In this document: positions 22,629-34,755 of the stretch, in pieces
Layout of the letters: each line of letters opens with the position of its first letter
How positions within the stretch are numbered: the stretch's first letter is position 1
Assembly (NCBI GenBank): GCA_029216955.1
Contig: JANAVB010015600.1
Span: 29,410,778 to 29,474,777 of the forward strand
Origin: Iris pallida
Lineage: Eukaryota; Streptophyta; Magnoliopsida; Asparagales; Iridaceae
DNA length: 64,000 nt
Direction of reading: 5' to 3'
Position numbers and translations under genes: made by a program
Notes under the pieces: generated by a model
Database searches by the model: none
Told to the model about the DNA's origin: nothing
Seen by the model: only the letters and a program-made list of their open reading frames with translations

Positions 22629-25605
22629 TGTCACGCCCCAGTACCGGAATACTGAGACGGACTAGGCCAGCTATACCGTATGAGGTATATAGACGTCATA
22701 TGGCGATCGTGGCTGTCAAGAGACTAGGGGGTGCATGCTACAATCAGGTCTGCTATGGTCCCACAGAGCATCTATGTCTCAATCAATCAAAACAAGAAAC
22801 AGTAAATAATGATCATATAAGACAAAGTAGTAAGGCGTCCCCGACGCTTCATCAAAATGATTCATGAGCCTAGCTTTTACAAAAAGATAAGCTAGTACCG
22901 AGAGTCAATAGTACATAACCGTAGTCAGCTGCAGTCTGATTTAATTACAATTATGTAAAAGGAAACTAATGTCCAGAACTGCCGGCTAAACAGGTGCCGG
23001 TGGCTAAACGCCAAGTACAAATAGAAGATATCAGAGCAGTGAAGAAGAAACCCACTCATGGTCCCTGGCGTCCATACTCCTGGTGTGCACCATTGTTCGG
23101 GTGGAAGGCTGGATCCTCTGGAGCTGCTACGAGATCTGGCCAAACAAAACCAGCGGGGTCAGGCCCCGAATAGCAAGTACCACAAGGGAGCACAAAAGAG
23201 TGAGATAAAACCCAATGAGTAAAATATGACCTGATTCACGAGTTATAGGCTTATACCATATCATCGAGACAATACGACACCCTTACAACCAAACAAGGAC
23301 AAACGGTGCCAATATCGTGCAGAGATAAGATATATCCTATAACCATGGGCAGGTGAAGGGCTTCTGATCACGACTTTGGTCCATAGCCTATTGCAGCACA
23401 ATAGCCCAACCCAACAACCAAACAAGGACATTGGTTGGACCACGCACCACGATAGTCCATGTTCCTCAGTTGCTAACAGAAGAAAATATATCACAAACAA
23501 GTCAGCTTACAAGCGGCCATTCAATCCTCCGGCTTTCTATGATTTATCTAGATTATCACAGTAAAACAAATTATAGGAATCCTCAGATCATGTCAACCCA
23601 GCAGGGCTAGCCAAACCATATAATATACATATACACATAGCACTTTGATTATGCACCGGTCCCCCGTAAGGCCACCGTGCTAAAACATATAACACATAGC
23701 ACGTAGGAGTCGGATATAGTCATCCACTATAAGCGGATGAAACTGTATCCGTGGCGGCCAACCCGACACGTCAGGACAGGACCTTGGGTGGCCAGTATGG
23801 CACGATCTCGGGATTCTTCCCACCTAATGCATCTACCAATTTGAGTTTTTTAGATTAACCCTATCTTGATATGGAATTACATGTCGTGGTCATATGGTCA
23901 TCCTTCTATATGTCGTACCATAGTACGCGTACCCTAAGTATGAATCCACATCGACCCGATCTAGATCCATGCTTAGTCTAATACTTCAAACAACAATCAA
24001 CATACCATGACACTATTACTGACCAATTACCATGACTGTACTAGAAGGTACATATGTATTGACATATTATACGAATGATCACTTGGCATGTAGAGTCACA
24101 CCTCAGTGCACTCATTAAATGGCACCGCAGTGCATACTAATATTGTATCTCAATACACACTTAGAACATGTACCAACAAGTATACAGGTAATCAGGTCAG
24201 GAACATGGTCAAGTCAGGAAGTCACTCGGACTCCTCATGACATAAAAGTCACATATGAATTCTGGTTAAAGTGAGACATGAGGGCCCTTGAAGCCAATAC
24301 AAAGATCTACAACTTTCATGTTGGGAGTTGGGAGAAATTCTGGCCACAAATCAGTCAAATAGGACATAAAACAGCCAAAATAGGCACTATGCGGCACTAT
24401 TCAAGCCATGCGGCACTATTCATCCTGCGGTACTATTCATCTCATGCGGCTGCGGCACTATTCATTCCTGCGGCTACGGCACTATTCATTCCTGCGGCTG
24501 CGATACTATTCATCTCATACGGCTGCGGTACTATTCATTCTTACGGCTGCGTACTATTCATGTGGCACTATTCATCTCATGCGGCTGTGGCACTATTCAT
24601 TCCTGTGGCACTATTCATCTCATGCGGCTGCGGCACTATTTATCTCATGCGGCTGTGGCACTATTCATTCCTGCGGCTGCGGTACTATTTATCTCATACG
24701 GCTGCGGTACTATTCATTCCTGTGGCACTATTCATCTCATGCGGCTACGGCACTATTCATCTCATGCGACTGCGGCACTATTCATTCCTGCGGCTGCGGC
24801 ACTATTCATGCGACACTATTCATTTTTGCGGCTGTGGCACTATTCATCATCCCTGCCAAAACCAGGGCGGATGACATAGAAAATGTCCAAATATTATTTT
24901 GGCCATAACTTCCTCAAAACAAGTCGAAATCTAACTTTTTAAAGGTCAAAATTGGGTAGAATTTAATTCCCTACAACATAGGACCATTAGTTTTCGAAAA
25001 AAAACCAAGTTTGATAGATCAAAACCATAGAAATCCAAAACCTTAGTTATAGAAACTTAGATCTACACCAAACTAGCCATTAAAATCAGAAACTCCAAGA
25101 ACTAAACTTGTAGAGAATGAAGAGAAGAATAATATAGACAAATAATATCTAAGAAAAATCAAGAAATAAAAAATGCAAGAATCTATCCATTTGGTGCAAG
25201 ATGTACTTGCCTAAATGTTGTTTGAGCAAAATAAATGAAAGAGTGAATGAGGAGAGAGAGTGTGGAAGAGAATATATATAGGGGTTGGGTTGACTCAAAG
25301 AAACCCTAAGCTTAAGCATGCTCTTAACCATGTGACTAATGACATGTTAATTGATACATGATACAACTAATTAAATTAATTAAATAAAATCCTAACCACA
25401 ACACGGTTCAGAAATCCTATCATCGAAACAGTGAACCACGCCTACAACCAGACAAGGACAAGGGGTGACACACTAATCCGCGACGAGATACTGTTCCATG
25501 CCATGGCCAGTTACAAATATATGATATATACAATCAAGATACAGGTGCCAGATACCATATACAGAAAAATCAAAAATTTACGTATTCCGGGAATGGGGAG
25601 TGACA
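22629..25605 (-). repeat. 3' LTR of element A
   Basis: This is a complete LTR of 2977 bp, with TATA-like AATATATATAGGGG at 25271-25284 read on the minus strand. It contains a minisatellite (24385-24850). It matches the interrupted right LTR closely; in the first 85 bases three substitutions are visible. The right LTR also lacks about 20 bases present near 22903-22930. Confidence 0.92.
24385..24850. repeat. Minisatellite with GGCACTATTCAT core in LTR of element A
   Basis: There are about 18-20 imperfect units of 22-26 bp. Each has the core CACTATTCAT followed by TCCTGCGGCTGC or CTCATGCGGCTGC. It is open in all three plus frames because of composition, not coding. The right LTR carries its own version at 50360-50850 with a different unit order. 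Element C's LTR carries an inverted, diverged version at 51960-52205. Confidence 0.92.
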
Positions 25606-25622
25606 TCTCTACCCTCCTTAGA
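25606..25622 (-). other. Polypurine tract of element A
   Basis: On the minus strand the bases just before the 3' LTR are purine-rich (AAGGAGGGTAGAGA, then TGTCACTCC of the LTR). This is the expected second-strand primer position. Between here and gag (25623-26079) I see nothing coding. Confidence 0.7.
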
Positions 25623-26079
25623 AAAATTCTGTCCTCGAAATTTCGAGAAGGCTAGTTGAGCGCGCTCTCAGATCACGAAATACACTCATGACAAATAGCA
25701 AGCACAATTATCAAACAACACATGGCACATGAACAGATTACGAAAGCAAGAACAATTAGGTAGAAGCAGAAACAATAATCATACCCTAGAAGGAAAGTGA
25801 TCGGAGACATACGAATAAAATATGCCTCCTAAGTCAGTTAGGTAGGAAGTCGTCCTCGAGGTCCTACACTGACTCCCAAAGTGGACAAGGGTCAACGCTT
25901 GAGATAAGTCGGTACCAATGACTAAATCAAGAAAGAGACTCTGTCCAGGACGTACTCTCGTAATCAAGACACATGATGAATATCACGTATCACATGATAC
26001 GAGAGCAGATGAGTGAGACGAGAAAGTCGCTTTCACTCTTCGAATATAAAACTCAAGGAATTATAATGAATAATACTCA

Positions 26080-27510
26080 AAATTTACCCACAATCTGATC
26101 GCCTTCAGCCAACCTCTGCTCTAATACTCCAAATTCTATTTGCCTCTGCCCCTGCTGGACTCCCTGCTGCCTTCCCTGGCCCTGCTGTTGTGGCCTCTGC
26201 TGTCCAACCTGATGCGGTCCTACCTGATGTTGCGCTTGTCGGTACATCTGAGCTTACGTCAGTAATAGGCGCTGGGCTAGTGGCCTCACTGCTAGTGCTG
26301 GCCTTTGATACGGTGCTACCTCTGGAGCTGGCAACATCGAAAACTTCTGAGCTGGCCCTCCTGGCCTCTGTATCTGTGGGCACATAGCTATATGATGGTC
26401 TGAACCCCCACATCTCAAGCACTGCCCATTCGCTAACCGATACACTTCCTGAGTGTGCCCTTCCTTACCATAATAAGTGCAACCCACTGGTGCCTCCTGA
26501 CGTTGCTGGTGCCTCGGTTGCTGCTGTCGAATTGGTGCCGTCATAACTGTCGTGATCGGTGCTGCATCACGAATACGGACACCAGGTGCTGGTACTGACG
26601 TCCGAGGTACTGCTTCTCCTCCTTCCGTACTCTGCATATGAGATCTCTTCTGACCTCCAGTCCTTGCTGATAACCTTTAAATTGTAAGCTCATGCCTCCG
26701 AACCGCCATCAATATTGCATCGAATGTCTGGTAGTCGTGCCCCTCGACCAGCTGCAAAATCTCTAAGTGAAGTCCCTTCTGGAATCTCATTGCTCTCTCT
26801 GGCTCTGTCGCCACCATCGTCTGAGCAAACCTACTTAACCTGTAGAACTCCGCCGCATAACCATCCACCGTCCTACCAGCCTGCTTGAGGCTGATAAATC
26901 TCTGTTGAAGCTCATACCGAGCTACAACGCCAAAATACTTGGCCTTGAATCTGGTATTGAAGCTATCCCAAGGAACATGATGCCTCATTCCAACCTCTTC
27001 TGATGCCCACCAGTCGCGGGCGAGATCCTGAAGCAATAATCTGACTTGGTCAACCTTCTCTTCTGTTGAAACCTTTGCTGCCGTCAATATAGCCTCAATA
27101 TCCTGAAGCCAAGCATCCGCCGTGATAGCATCCTCCGTGCCATCAAAGTACCTCGAGTTAAGTCGGCAAAACCTTTCCGACGCTCCCGAGTCATTCCTGA
27201 CGCTCCTCTCAAGAGCTAGCTGTAACCCCTGATTCAGTAATATATTCTGTTCTTGCTGCTGGGTCTGCTGTTGCTGTTGGGCTGCCGTCTGGTATTGCTG
27301 GGTCTCCAATAACCCTCTGATAATCTGTAATAGTACCGGTGCATCTAGTTCTACTAGTACTACCGGCATCACTGGAGGTACGGGAACCTCTGGCCTCTGC
27401 GGCTCAACTGGCTCATGTTCGGTAACGTTCTCGATGTAAATCTGTCCAGGTAGAGGGGCTACCCCTTGCTGATCTCCAACTGGTCCCTGAACTACTGGAT
27501 TCTCTCCCAT
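26080..27510 (-). pseudogene. Element A gag with zinc knuckle
   Basis: The start chosen is ATG 27510-27508 (MGENPVVQGP); the frame is also open upstream to 27615. An N-terminal Pro/Gln-rich part precedes the retrotransposon-gag fold (DWWASEEVG, FKAKYFGVVARYELQQRF, DGYAAEFYRLSRFA). Next is a CLRCGGSDHHIAMC knuckle (CX2CX4HX4C, about 26421-26380) and a Gln-rich tail ending GDQIVGKF at 26080. Total is about 477 codons in one frame, with stops at about 26679-26677 and 26254. No protease follows. Gag is therefore the only protein this element could have made; in trans it would rely on an autonomous relative. Confidence 0.85.
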
Positions 27511-27724
27511 GACGGCTCCTCCAATAGCTCCAATAGCCGAGAACGATGTGACCCTAAAGGAAAGGATACAAGATAACAAAAAACAGGACGGGAAAGAATC
27601 GAGGATGATAATCAAGTTAGCAATTAAGGTGAGAGAAGGAGAAGACGAATCAGGAGATCAAGGGAGACATATTTTGATTGAGACTCCTATAATCGCAACA
27701 CCCCACAAGTCTGAAAAACAGGCT

Positions 27725-27738
27725 TGCATGGGCCACCA
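27725..27738 (-). other. Primer binding site of element A, tRNA-Ile(AAU)-like
   Basis: Plus strand TGCATGGGCCACCA matches the last 14 bases, including CCA, of plant tRNA-Ile(AAU). It is 9 bases from the LTR at 27748. The match is shorter than in element H (17 bases). Confidence 0.65.
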
Positions 27739-27747
27739 ATAAAACCT

Positions 27748-28441
27748 TGTCACGCTCCAGTACCGGAATACTGAGACGGACTAGGCCAGCTACACCGTAT
27801 GAGGTATATAGACGTCATACGGCGATCGTGGCTGTCAAGAGACTAGGGGGTGCATGCTACAATCAGGTCTCCTATGGTCCCACAGAGCATCTATGTCTCA
27901 ATCAATCAAAACAAGAAGCAGTAAATAATGATCATATAAGACAAAGCAGTAAGGCGTCCCCGACGCTTCATCAAAATGATTCATGAGCCTAGCTTTTACA
28001 AAAAGATGAGCTAGTACCGAGAGCTGCAGTCTGATTTAATTACAATTATGTAAAAGAAAACTAATGTCCAGAACTGCCGACTAAACAGGTGCCGGTGGCT
28101 AAATGCCAAGTACAAAATAGAAGATATCAGAGCAGTAAAGAAGAAACCCACTCATGGTCCCTGGCGTCCATACTCCTGGTGTGCACCATTGTTCGGGTGG
28201 AAGGCTGGATCCTCTGGAGCTGTTACGAGATCTGGCCAAACAAAACCAGCGGGGTCAGGCCCCGAATAACAAGTACCACAAGGGAGCACAAAAAAGTGAA
28301 ATAAAACCCAATGAGTAAAATATGACCTGATTCACGAGTTATAGGCTTATACCATATCATCGAGACAATACGACACCCTTACAACTAAATAAGGACAAAC
28401 AGTGCCAATATCGTGCCGAGATAAGATATATCCTATAACCA
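27748..28441 (-). repeat. 5' LTR of element A, first part
   Basis: It begins TGTCACGCTCC and matches 22629-23344 of the left LTR. It is cut at 28441 by element B and resumes at 49309. ACCA occurs on both sides (28438-28441 and 49309-49312) as the probable target duplication. A fifth base would be A on one side and C on the other. Confidence 0.88.
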
Positions 28442-29293
28442 TGTATAGATCCTAAAAATTAAGTTGCATCCATCAAAAAAGTAATAAAAATCAAATTGCG
28501 CACCCTTCAAATGAACTGTGCAGGAAGCAGATTGCACAACAAATCAACTGCGCAAGGTTGAACTGCGCTAATATCTAAGCGCACAATGCTGACGTGGCAA
28601 CGTCATCATTACCTGACACAAAATTAGATTTTCTGACAACTGACAGCCCGAAAAGCGAGGAGTCTGTTCGTTTCTTGAGCCGCACCGTATTCTATGACAG
28701 CTGTTAGCGCGGTCCAGCTGTCAACTTCCAGCGCAGTCTGTCAGCCCAACTGAAGCGCAGTCTGCCAGATCCTCTTCAGCGCAGTTCGATCCCAATGCAG
28801 TCGAAAGCTAGCGCAGTTCAAGCGACGCAATCCATCAAGATAACTGACATTTTATACGTGGCCTACATGCCATCAATTGCTCACCACGTGGCAACCGTCT
28901 GTACACGACCATGCGTATTTCAATCAAATAATGCCACGCGTCTAATACAGTTGAGCCACGATCGAGTAACTGTCAGCACAGTTTGCTGTTTGCGCAGTCC
29001 AATGCCTGCACAATCCAGAAATAACTACTAATTAGTTATTTTCCAGAACTCTATAAATGGAGTTTCAAGTCCTTCATTATCAAGATGAGATCATTCAAGA
29101 TCATCAGAGAGATCAGGAGTTCTTGCCCAAGTGCTGCTGTATTCTTCAGAGGCTATCGTCTTCAAAGTTCACATCGTCCAAGGATAAAGTGATCGTCTTC
29201 AGATCAGATTCCTATAGTTATACTTTTCCAGAATTCAATTGTAATCTTCTTACAAAGTTTATGAAATAAAAGAACACTTTTGTTTTTGCAAAC
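28442..29293 (+). repeat. 5' LTR of element B
   Basis: It is 852 bp. TATA box CTATAAATGG is at 29051-29060, with a likely start of transcription about 30 bases beyond. It is rich in GCGCAG/TGCGCA words. Differences from the 3' LTR are mainly transitions (first 150 bases compared by eye), plus small indels near 28795-28820. Confidence 0.92.
29051..29060 (+). promoter_or_regulatory. TATA box of the element B LTR
   Basis: CTATAAATGG; the 3' LTR has CTATAAATAG at 49065-49074. It is the likely promoter of the sense element transcript. Confidence 0.75.
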
Positions 29294-29297
29294 AAAA

Positions 29298-29316
29298 TGG
29301 CGACTCTGTTGGGGAC
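29298..29316 (+). other. Primer binding site of element B
   Basis: TGGCGACTCTGTTGGGGAC lies 4 bases after the LTR end. Tat/Ogre elements commonly carry a closely similar site, complementary to a tRNA-Arg 3' end. The A of ATG at 29297 immediately precedes it, so the first ORF opens on the PBS itself. Confidence 0.7.
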
Positions 29317-29624
29317 GACTTTCTCCTCCGATGAGAAAGTGACAACTCAATGTGACGTTGCATCTATCGGAAAGATGCAGAAGACGCTGGTTGTGAAGGT
29401 CAACCAGACTGCCTACGAGGCGATGATCAACTCTGGGACTACTCGTCGTACTGCAACCTCTGCCAAGAGCAATGTTCGTTCAGTATGGACTCCAAAGTCC
29501 TCTGCGCAGTCCTCTGCACAGTCCTCTGCGCAATCATCTGCACAATCTGCTGTCTCTGCTGCTAAGGAACCACTAGCAACTTCTGCCCTTGCGCAACACG
29601 CTGCTCTTTCTGCCACAGCGCATC

Positions 29625-32600
29625 TGTAACACCCAATTTTTCCAAATAAGGGTAATTTTGAAATTTTGTATTTTAATTTATTTAATTATGGTATTTAAAA
29701 TTTTCTATGATTTTTTTTGATTTTTAATCATTTTAAAACTATTTTAAATTATGACTTATGATTTGGTGTCTTGCTAGTGTAACCCTAGAGCCTAGCCATG
29801 TGATTAGGATATTTCATTTATCATTTCTAGATTGAAGGGTATTTTAGTCATTTTTGTAATATAGAGAATTATTTGGAATTATTATGTATTATTTAGATTT
29901 ATTAGTATTAATATGATTTTTAGAGATTTTTAGTATAATTGATTTTGGTGTTTTAGTTGACTTTGACTTATGTTGACTTTTGAGACTAACCTAGAGACTA
30001 ACCTAGGTTATGACCACTTGGTTAGGTTAAGTAACCTTAGCTTGACCTAAGTTAGTGAGGTGTAACTCATTGGAACTTGTTTGGAGAGATTAGGAATTGA
30101 TTAGGCAAGAATGGCTTATGACTTCATAAGTCATGACTAATGACTTGAGACTTAAAGCCCATAGGCCCACACCATGTAGCCAAACCCTAACCCTATCAGT
30201 CTATGGCTGGTCATAATGGTCTCCCCCTCTCTATTTAAGCTCCTTGGATTATGGCCAGCCTCCTTAGAATAGTTTTGGCAAGTTTTAGAAAGAGGTAATT
30301 CTCCATCTTCAATAAATCCTATAAAATCCATTTTAATTCCTTTTTAATCCAAACCAATTGTAATAGGTTCTAAATTTTCTCTACTTGCTGTTGGTAATGA
30401 GTATTCTCAGCTTGGGAGCACATTGGAGGAGTTTGGCCATCAAGAGGAGCACCTCTCTTTGAAGCTTTTTGAGGATTTTGATACTCATAGGTAATTTCCA
30501 TTCCACACCATAGAATTCCGAAATTCTTGCATATTTAGGGAGCCCTAGACCTAACCTAACTATAGGAATAGGAAACCCTAAAATTCGTATCCATTTCGTG
30601 TCCTTTTTGGACACGTATCAGTGTCACATAGCAAGTGTTTGATGAAATGCCCCAATGGGCATTTCGTGTGAATTTTAGGATTATATTTGAATAGAAAATT
30701 AGATTTAGGTGTCACTTACATGTTTCTGGTGTTTTTGTGTAGTCTTAGTGTCGTGTCGAGTCAACACGGACACGCGAACACAGGGTCGCGTGCGCGCGTG
30801 CACGGGCACTGTGCATGCCCTGCTGCTCGGGCGCGATTGCGACACGGACACGCGACGTGGACACTTGATACTTGACACACACCAAGGGGCAATGTCTGCA
30901 ACCCCGTGTGTCGAGTTGCATGAGCTCTCGTGTCGTATCGGACACGCACGAGCATGCGCACGGGGAATATACTGCACAGTCGGCTGTCACTTTTGGTCAC
31001 TGATATGCATGTCGTACCACACGCACGCGTATCGTAGACACGTGGCAGGGTGTCCTAACCCTAGCCCTATACTAGGTCGACCCTAGGACACAACCATGTG
31101 GGTTGTGTCATGTCGTGTCGTGCACACGGACACCGTGAACACGTGCACGAGGAGCAGTCTATTTGTGCACTGTTTTCGTATTTTATGTGATTGGACACGT
31201 TTGTGTCCACTTGGGTGGACACAAACTCTTGTGTGACACGTACACAATATGTAGATGCATTACCAACCATTAAATTCTCATTTTTATTTGATTTTGTAGA
31301 TCAATTCTCCATTTCCCAATTAATTTCTGATATCCGATATTCATTCTATTATTCAATGTTTTTGCAGATTTTTGATATGGTTTTTGTCATCGATTTTAAC
31401 CTATTATATGCTGTTAATTGCATGATATTAAAGCCCTAACATGTACCCCTACATGATTTCTAATGGTGTGTCAAATTTGGGATGGTTTGGATGTGGTTTG
31501 GGTTCAAAATCTGTGATTGCAAGAAGGGATTAAAAACTGGGTTTTGCTTGGACTGTTTACTGATTTTTTTGGGTTCTTTTGAACTGATTTTGGGGTCCTT
31601 CAATGTATTAACCTGGGCATTAGTGTGGACTGTTGCAAACTGATTTTGGGGGTTGTTTTGAACTGGAATGAGTGTTGGCTGAACTGAAATAGATGTTTTT
31701 CATGTATTAATCAGTGTATAGTTGACTAGGCTGTTTAATTGAGTTTTGTGAACTATGTTACATGATTCTAGTGCAGTAAACCTGAGATTTACTTGTCTGG
31801 ACTGTTTTCACTGTTAGCCTACTGTCCTACTGTTTCATGTAGCCTCTCACACACACTTGGTACTTGTGACACTCACTTGGCACCACACTCACATGCCATG
31901 TATCACACACACACTCTAGCAAGACACACACACTTAAATGCCTCACTGTTTAGCCTAATGTCACTGTTTAATTTCAGAATTTATATTGTATACACTCTCA
32001 CTTCACTCACACACACACATTAGCACACATGCATCTATCACACACCCTAGTGTCTAAGACTCACACACTATCAAGTCACACCATACATACATGTATCACA
32101 CACTTGAGTTCACACACACTAGCATACATGATTCCCTCTCTAACTCACTATTTTCTTAACTGTTTGCTTCACTCATACACACACACACATACACTTGGAC
32201 ACATGTACATGTGTTTACCCCCTCTCTATACATATGTATATGTATATGTATTGACATGTGTATGTATATGGTAGGTTAGTCTATATACTAATATGTGTTT
32301 TCTATATTAAGTTGTGTAGGCTATGTTAAATTGAATAGCCACATCAATATGTGATTTCCTATTAGCTTATATAAATAGGTATATGTGTATTCCTATATTA
32401 GAGTATATAATGATATCTATGTTTATTATATATATATGTGTGTTAGGTGTATAGATGTTTTGTAGGATGATTAAGCATGGTATTGCCTACTGGCCCATGG
32501 CCTAGTCTATTAGCCTATGGCCTATGGTTGTATCTGCTTAGCTAGTGAGCCTAGAATAGACTAGTGTAGTCTTGTTAGACTTAGAATAGCCTTGTTAGCC

Positions 32601-33941
32601 TAGTATAGACTAGTTTGACTTAGGTTTGACTTGGTTGACCTAGTTTGACTTCTAGGGTTGACCAGAGTTGACCAAGAGTTGACTTTGGTCTAGATTGACC
32701 TAGATTCATGTAGAACGCATTGTAGTGCATCTTATTACCATTCTGGACTTGTTGTGACTTGTGTTGCTCTAACTAGGAGCCAGGTACCTCATCTCGGACA
32801 GTACATTTTCACAGCTATTCAGATACCAGGCGAGTACATTCTCTGACCGTTTTATACTTGTCTGGATTTACATTCTTGCTTTAGATTACAGTACTTGATG
32901 CTGACACGATCATTATCACGGATTGGTACTATATGGATCTTCTTTTGAGATGTTATCTCCTTGTATTCACTAAATATATATTGTGATGTGCGTTTCACTT
33001 ACATATTGTATTTATTGAATACCCTTATCATTGTACACTCATTGTGCATATTGTACTCTCATTATCACATTGAGCCATTGTACAAGCCATTGTATAAGGT
33101 AACGTAACTGAATTGGATCCTTGTGTCTTGATTGGGGAGGGAGAGTAGAAATGGTTATGTGATCAATCCTATTGTATAAGAAATTGTATATGTCCATTGT
33201 ACACCCACGTAGAAAGGAGTCCCATTTTATTGTATAACCTAACCCGTTTACATAACCATATTGTGCTCTAAATCACATGTTGCTTACAGTTCTTACTTAT
33301 CATATATAGATATTTTCCATTATCAAATCTCTGATGTTTTCATATACATTCTTCTTTCAGCGTTTCCTGTACCTTACTCTATTGCATGCTTTATATTTTC
33401 TAACTTGATATGAACTGCGTGAGATATTTTGTGCTCGCTCCTGTCCTGACTGGACCTGTTAAAATATTACAGAGGATGAGGATGAGGCATGCATAGACAC
33501 CTTCTATGGGACAGCTGTAGATGGCTCGTGTGACCCAGATTTCCAGCCTGATCCACTAGCTTAGAGACTGAGGCTCCCTAGTCTAGGTTTACTATTTCTG
33601 TCATTTGAGATCTAGATTGTATATATTCTTTCATATTCAGTAGTTGGGACTTGTATTCTGGATGTTGTTGAGATGTTATCTTAGACACTTAGACTCTCTG
33701 GTTGTTATGTATATTCTTCCATTCCAGTATTTATCTATCTATCTTTTCATCTTATCATTCTGCCTTAGATGTGACCGAGACTGTATATTGCTATGTCACC
33801 TCCATTCGGAGTGTATATACTGTACAGGTACCTTTATATTGTTAGATGATCGACCTAGGACAGCGTTCTACCGTCGACACTATGGCGTAGGCTGGGCATT
33901 GTTACGTTCTCGTACCCTCACAGTGGGTGCGGGTCGTGACA
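29625..33941 (+). mobile_element. Solo LTR F of a Ty3/gypsy element
   Basis: Ends are TGTAACACCC at 29625 and GGGTCGTGACA at 33941, flanked by a perfect 5-bp duplication GCATC (29620-29624 and 33942-33946). It is 4317 bp with no gag or pol motif. TATA-like CTATTTAAGC is at 30231-30240. It includes a CpG-rich block with many GACACG/CGTGTC words (30740-31220), a CACACA/CTCACA-rich stretch (31840-32220) and a TAGACT/TTGACC-rich stretch (32480-32700). It is the product of recombination between the two LTRs of a full element, or a very long LTR variant. Confidence 0.9.
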
Positions 33942-34755
33942 GCATCCCACTTCCTATGCTGCTTTAGCAAAGTGCAAGACTCCTCTTCTCCTGGCGCAGT
34001 TGGCTGCAACTTCACCTGCGCAATCTACTCCTGCAACTAAGGTGCAACTCAAACACTCTGTAGTCAAGAATCCTGTTACGCAAGCTGCAACTCTTGGAGT
34101 TTCTGTGGCCAAAAGGTCATCTGTCAAAGCTCCCCAGGCGCAATCAACCCTAGCGCAAGCTGTTCCAGCGCAATCTAAAAGGGATAGCCCTTTGGCTAAT
34201 CTCCCTTTTTCTCACAGTAAGGGGAAAGACTCAGCTTCTCTTCCCAAGCACCCTATTGCTCTAGCGCAATCCACTGGGGGTAGTCTGTTGACTATTCCTC
34301 CTCCTCCTCAGAACAAAGGAAAAGGCCTGTTGGTCTTTTCTCAAACTTCCTCGTTCCAAGACTTGGAAGACAACAGAGGGAAACACTCTTTAGCCAACCC
34401 TTCTTCACAAAACAAGGAAAAAGGTCCTTTGGTCTTTTCTCAGTCTTACCTGGTCTTTACCTCGAAAGATCAATTTGAACGTGCCTCGGCACCAATCAGT
34501 ACAAGAACTCTCTCAAACAAGAGTTCTTCTCTCCCTGCCAAAGGGAAATGTACTGATCAAAGAGGTATTCTTCCTACTCCGGTAGCAGAACTCCAAGATC
34601 TCCCAACTCTCCGGATATCCCGCTCACAGCAAGGAAAATTACTGGTGTCTCAGACAGAAACCCCTGGGGGTGAGTTTGCTGATCTACGAGATTATCTCAA
34701 TAGACCTCGGTCTACATCAACTTCGGCGAAACGCAGCAGCCAATGCCGAAGATGA

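Larger units (their letters stand above)
29297..34755 (+). pseudogene. Element B ORF1, split by solo LTR F
   Basis: This is an ORF of unknown function upstream of gag, as found in Ogre-like elements. It opens with ATG 29297 overlapping the PBS (MATLLGTTFSSDEKV) and runs to 29624. It resumes after the solo LTR and its duplicate target at 33947, in the same frame, to the stop at 34753-34755: 1137 nt in total (378 codons plus stop). The composition is low complexity: repeated Ser-Ala-Gln-Ser units near 29500, AQS-type motifs and PxQNKxKG repeats (34300-34440), with basic and Ser/Pro-rich parts. I recognise no catalytic domain. There is no internal stop apart from the insertion. Confidence 0.8.

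Noticed and set aside
24278..24908. ORFs of 105-198 codons in all three plus frames (also 50245-50895)
   Set aside because: They arise from the LTR minisatellite, whose units have few stops. They lack any conserved domain and differ between the two LTRs.
28442..29293. CRISPR-like short repeats from GCGCAG words
   Set aside because: Spacing and sequence are irregular, the context is a eukaryotic LTR, and no constant direct repeats are present.
30705..31086. ORFs of 79-125 codons on both strands in solo LTR F
   Set aside because: They arise from GACACG/CACGTG-rich composition and have no motif.
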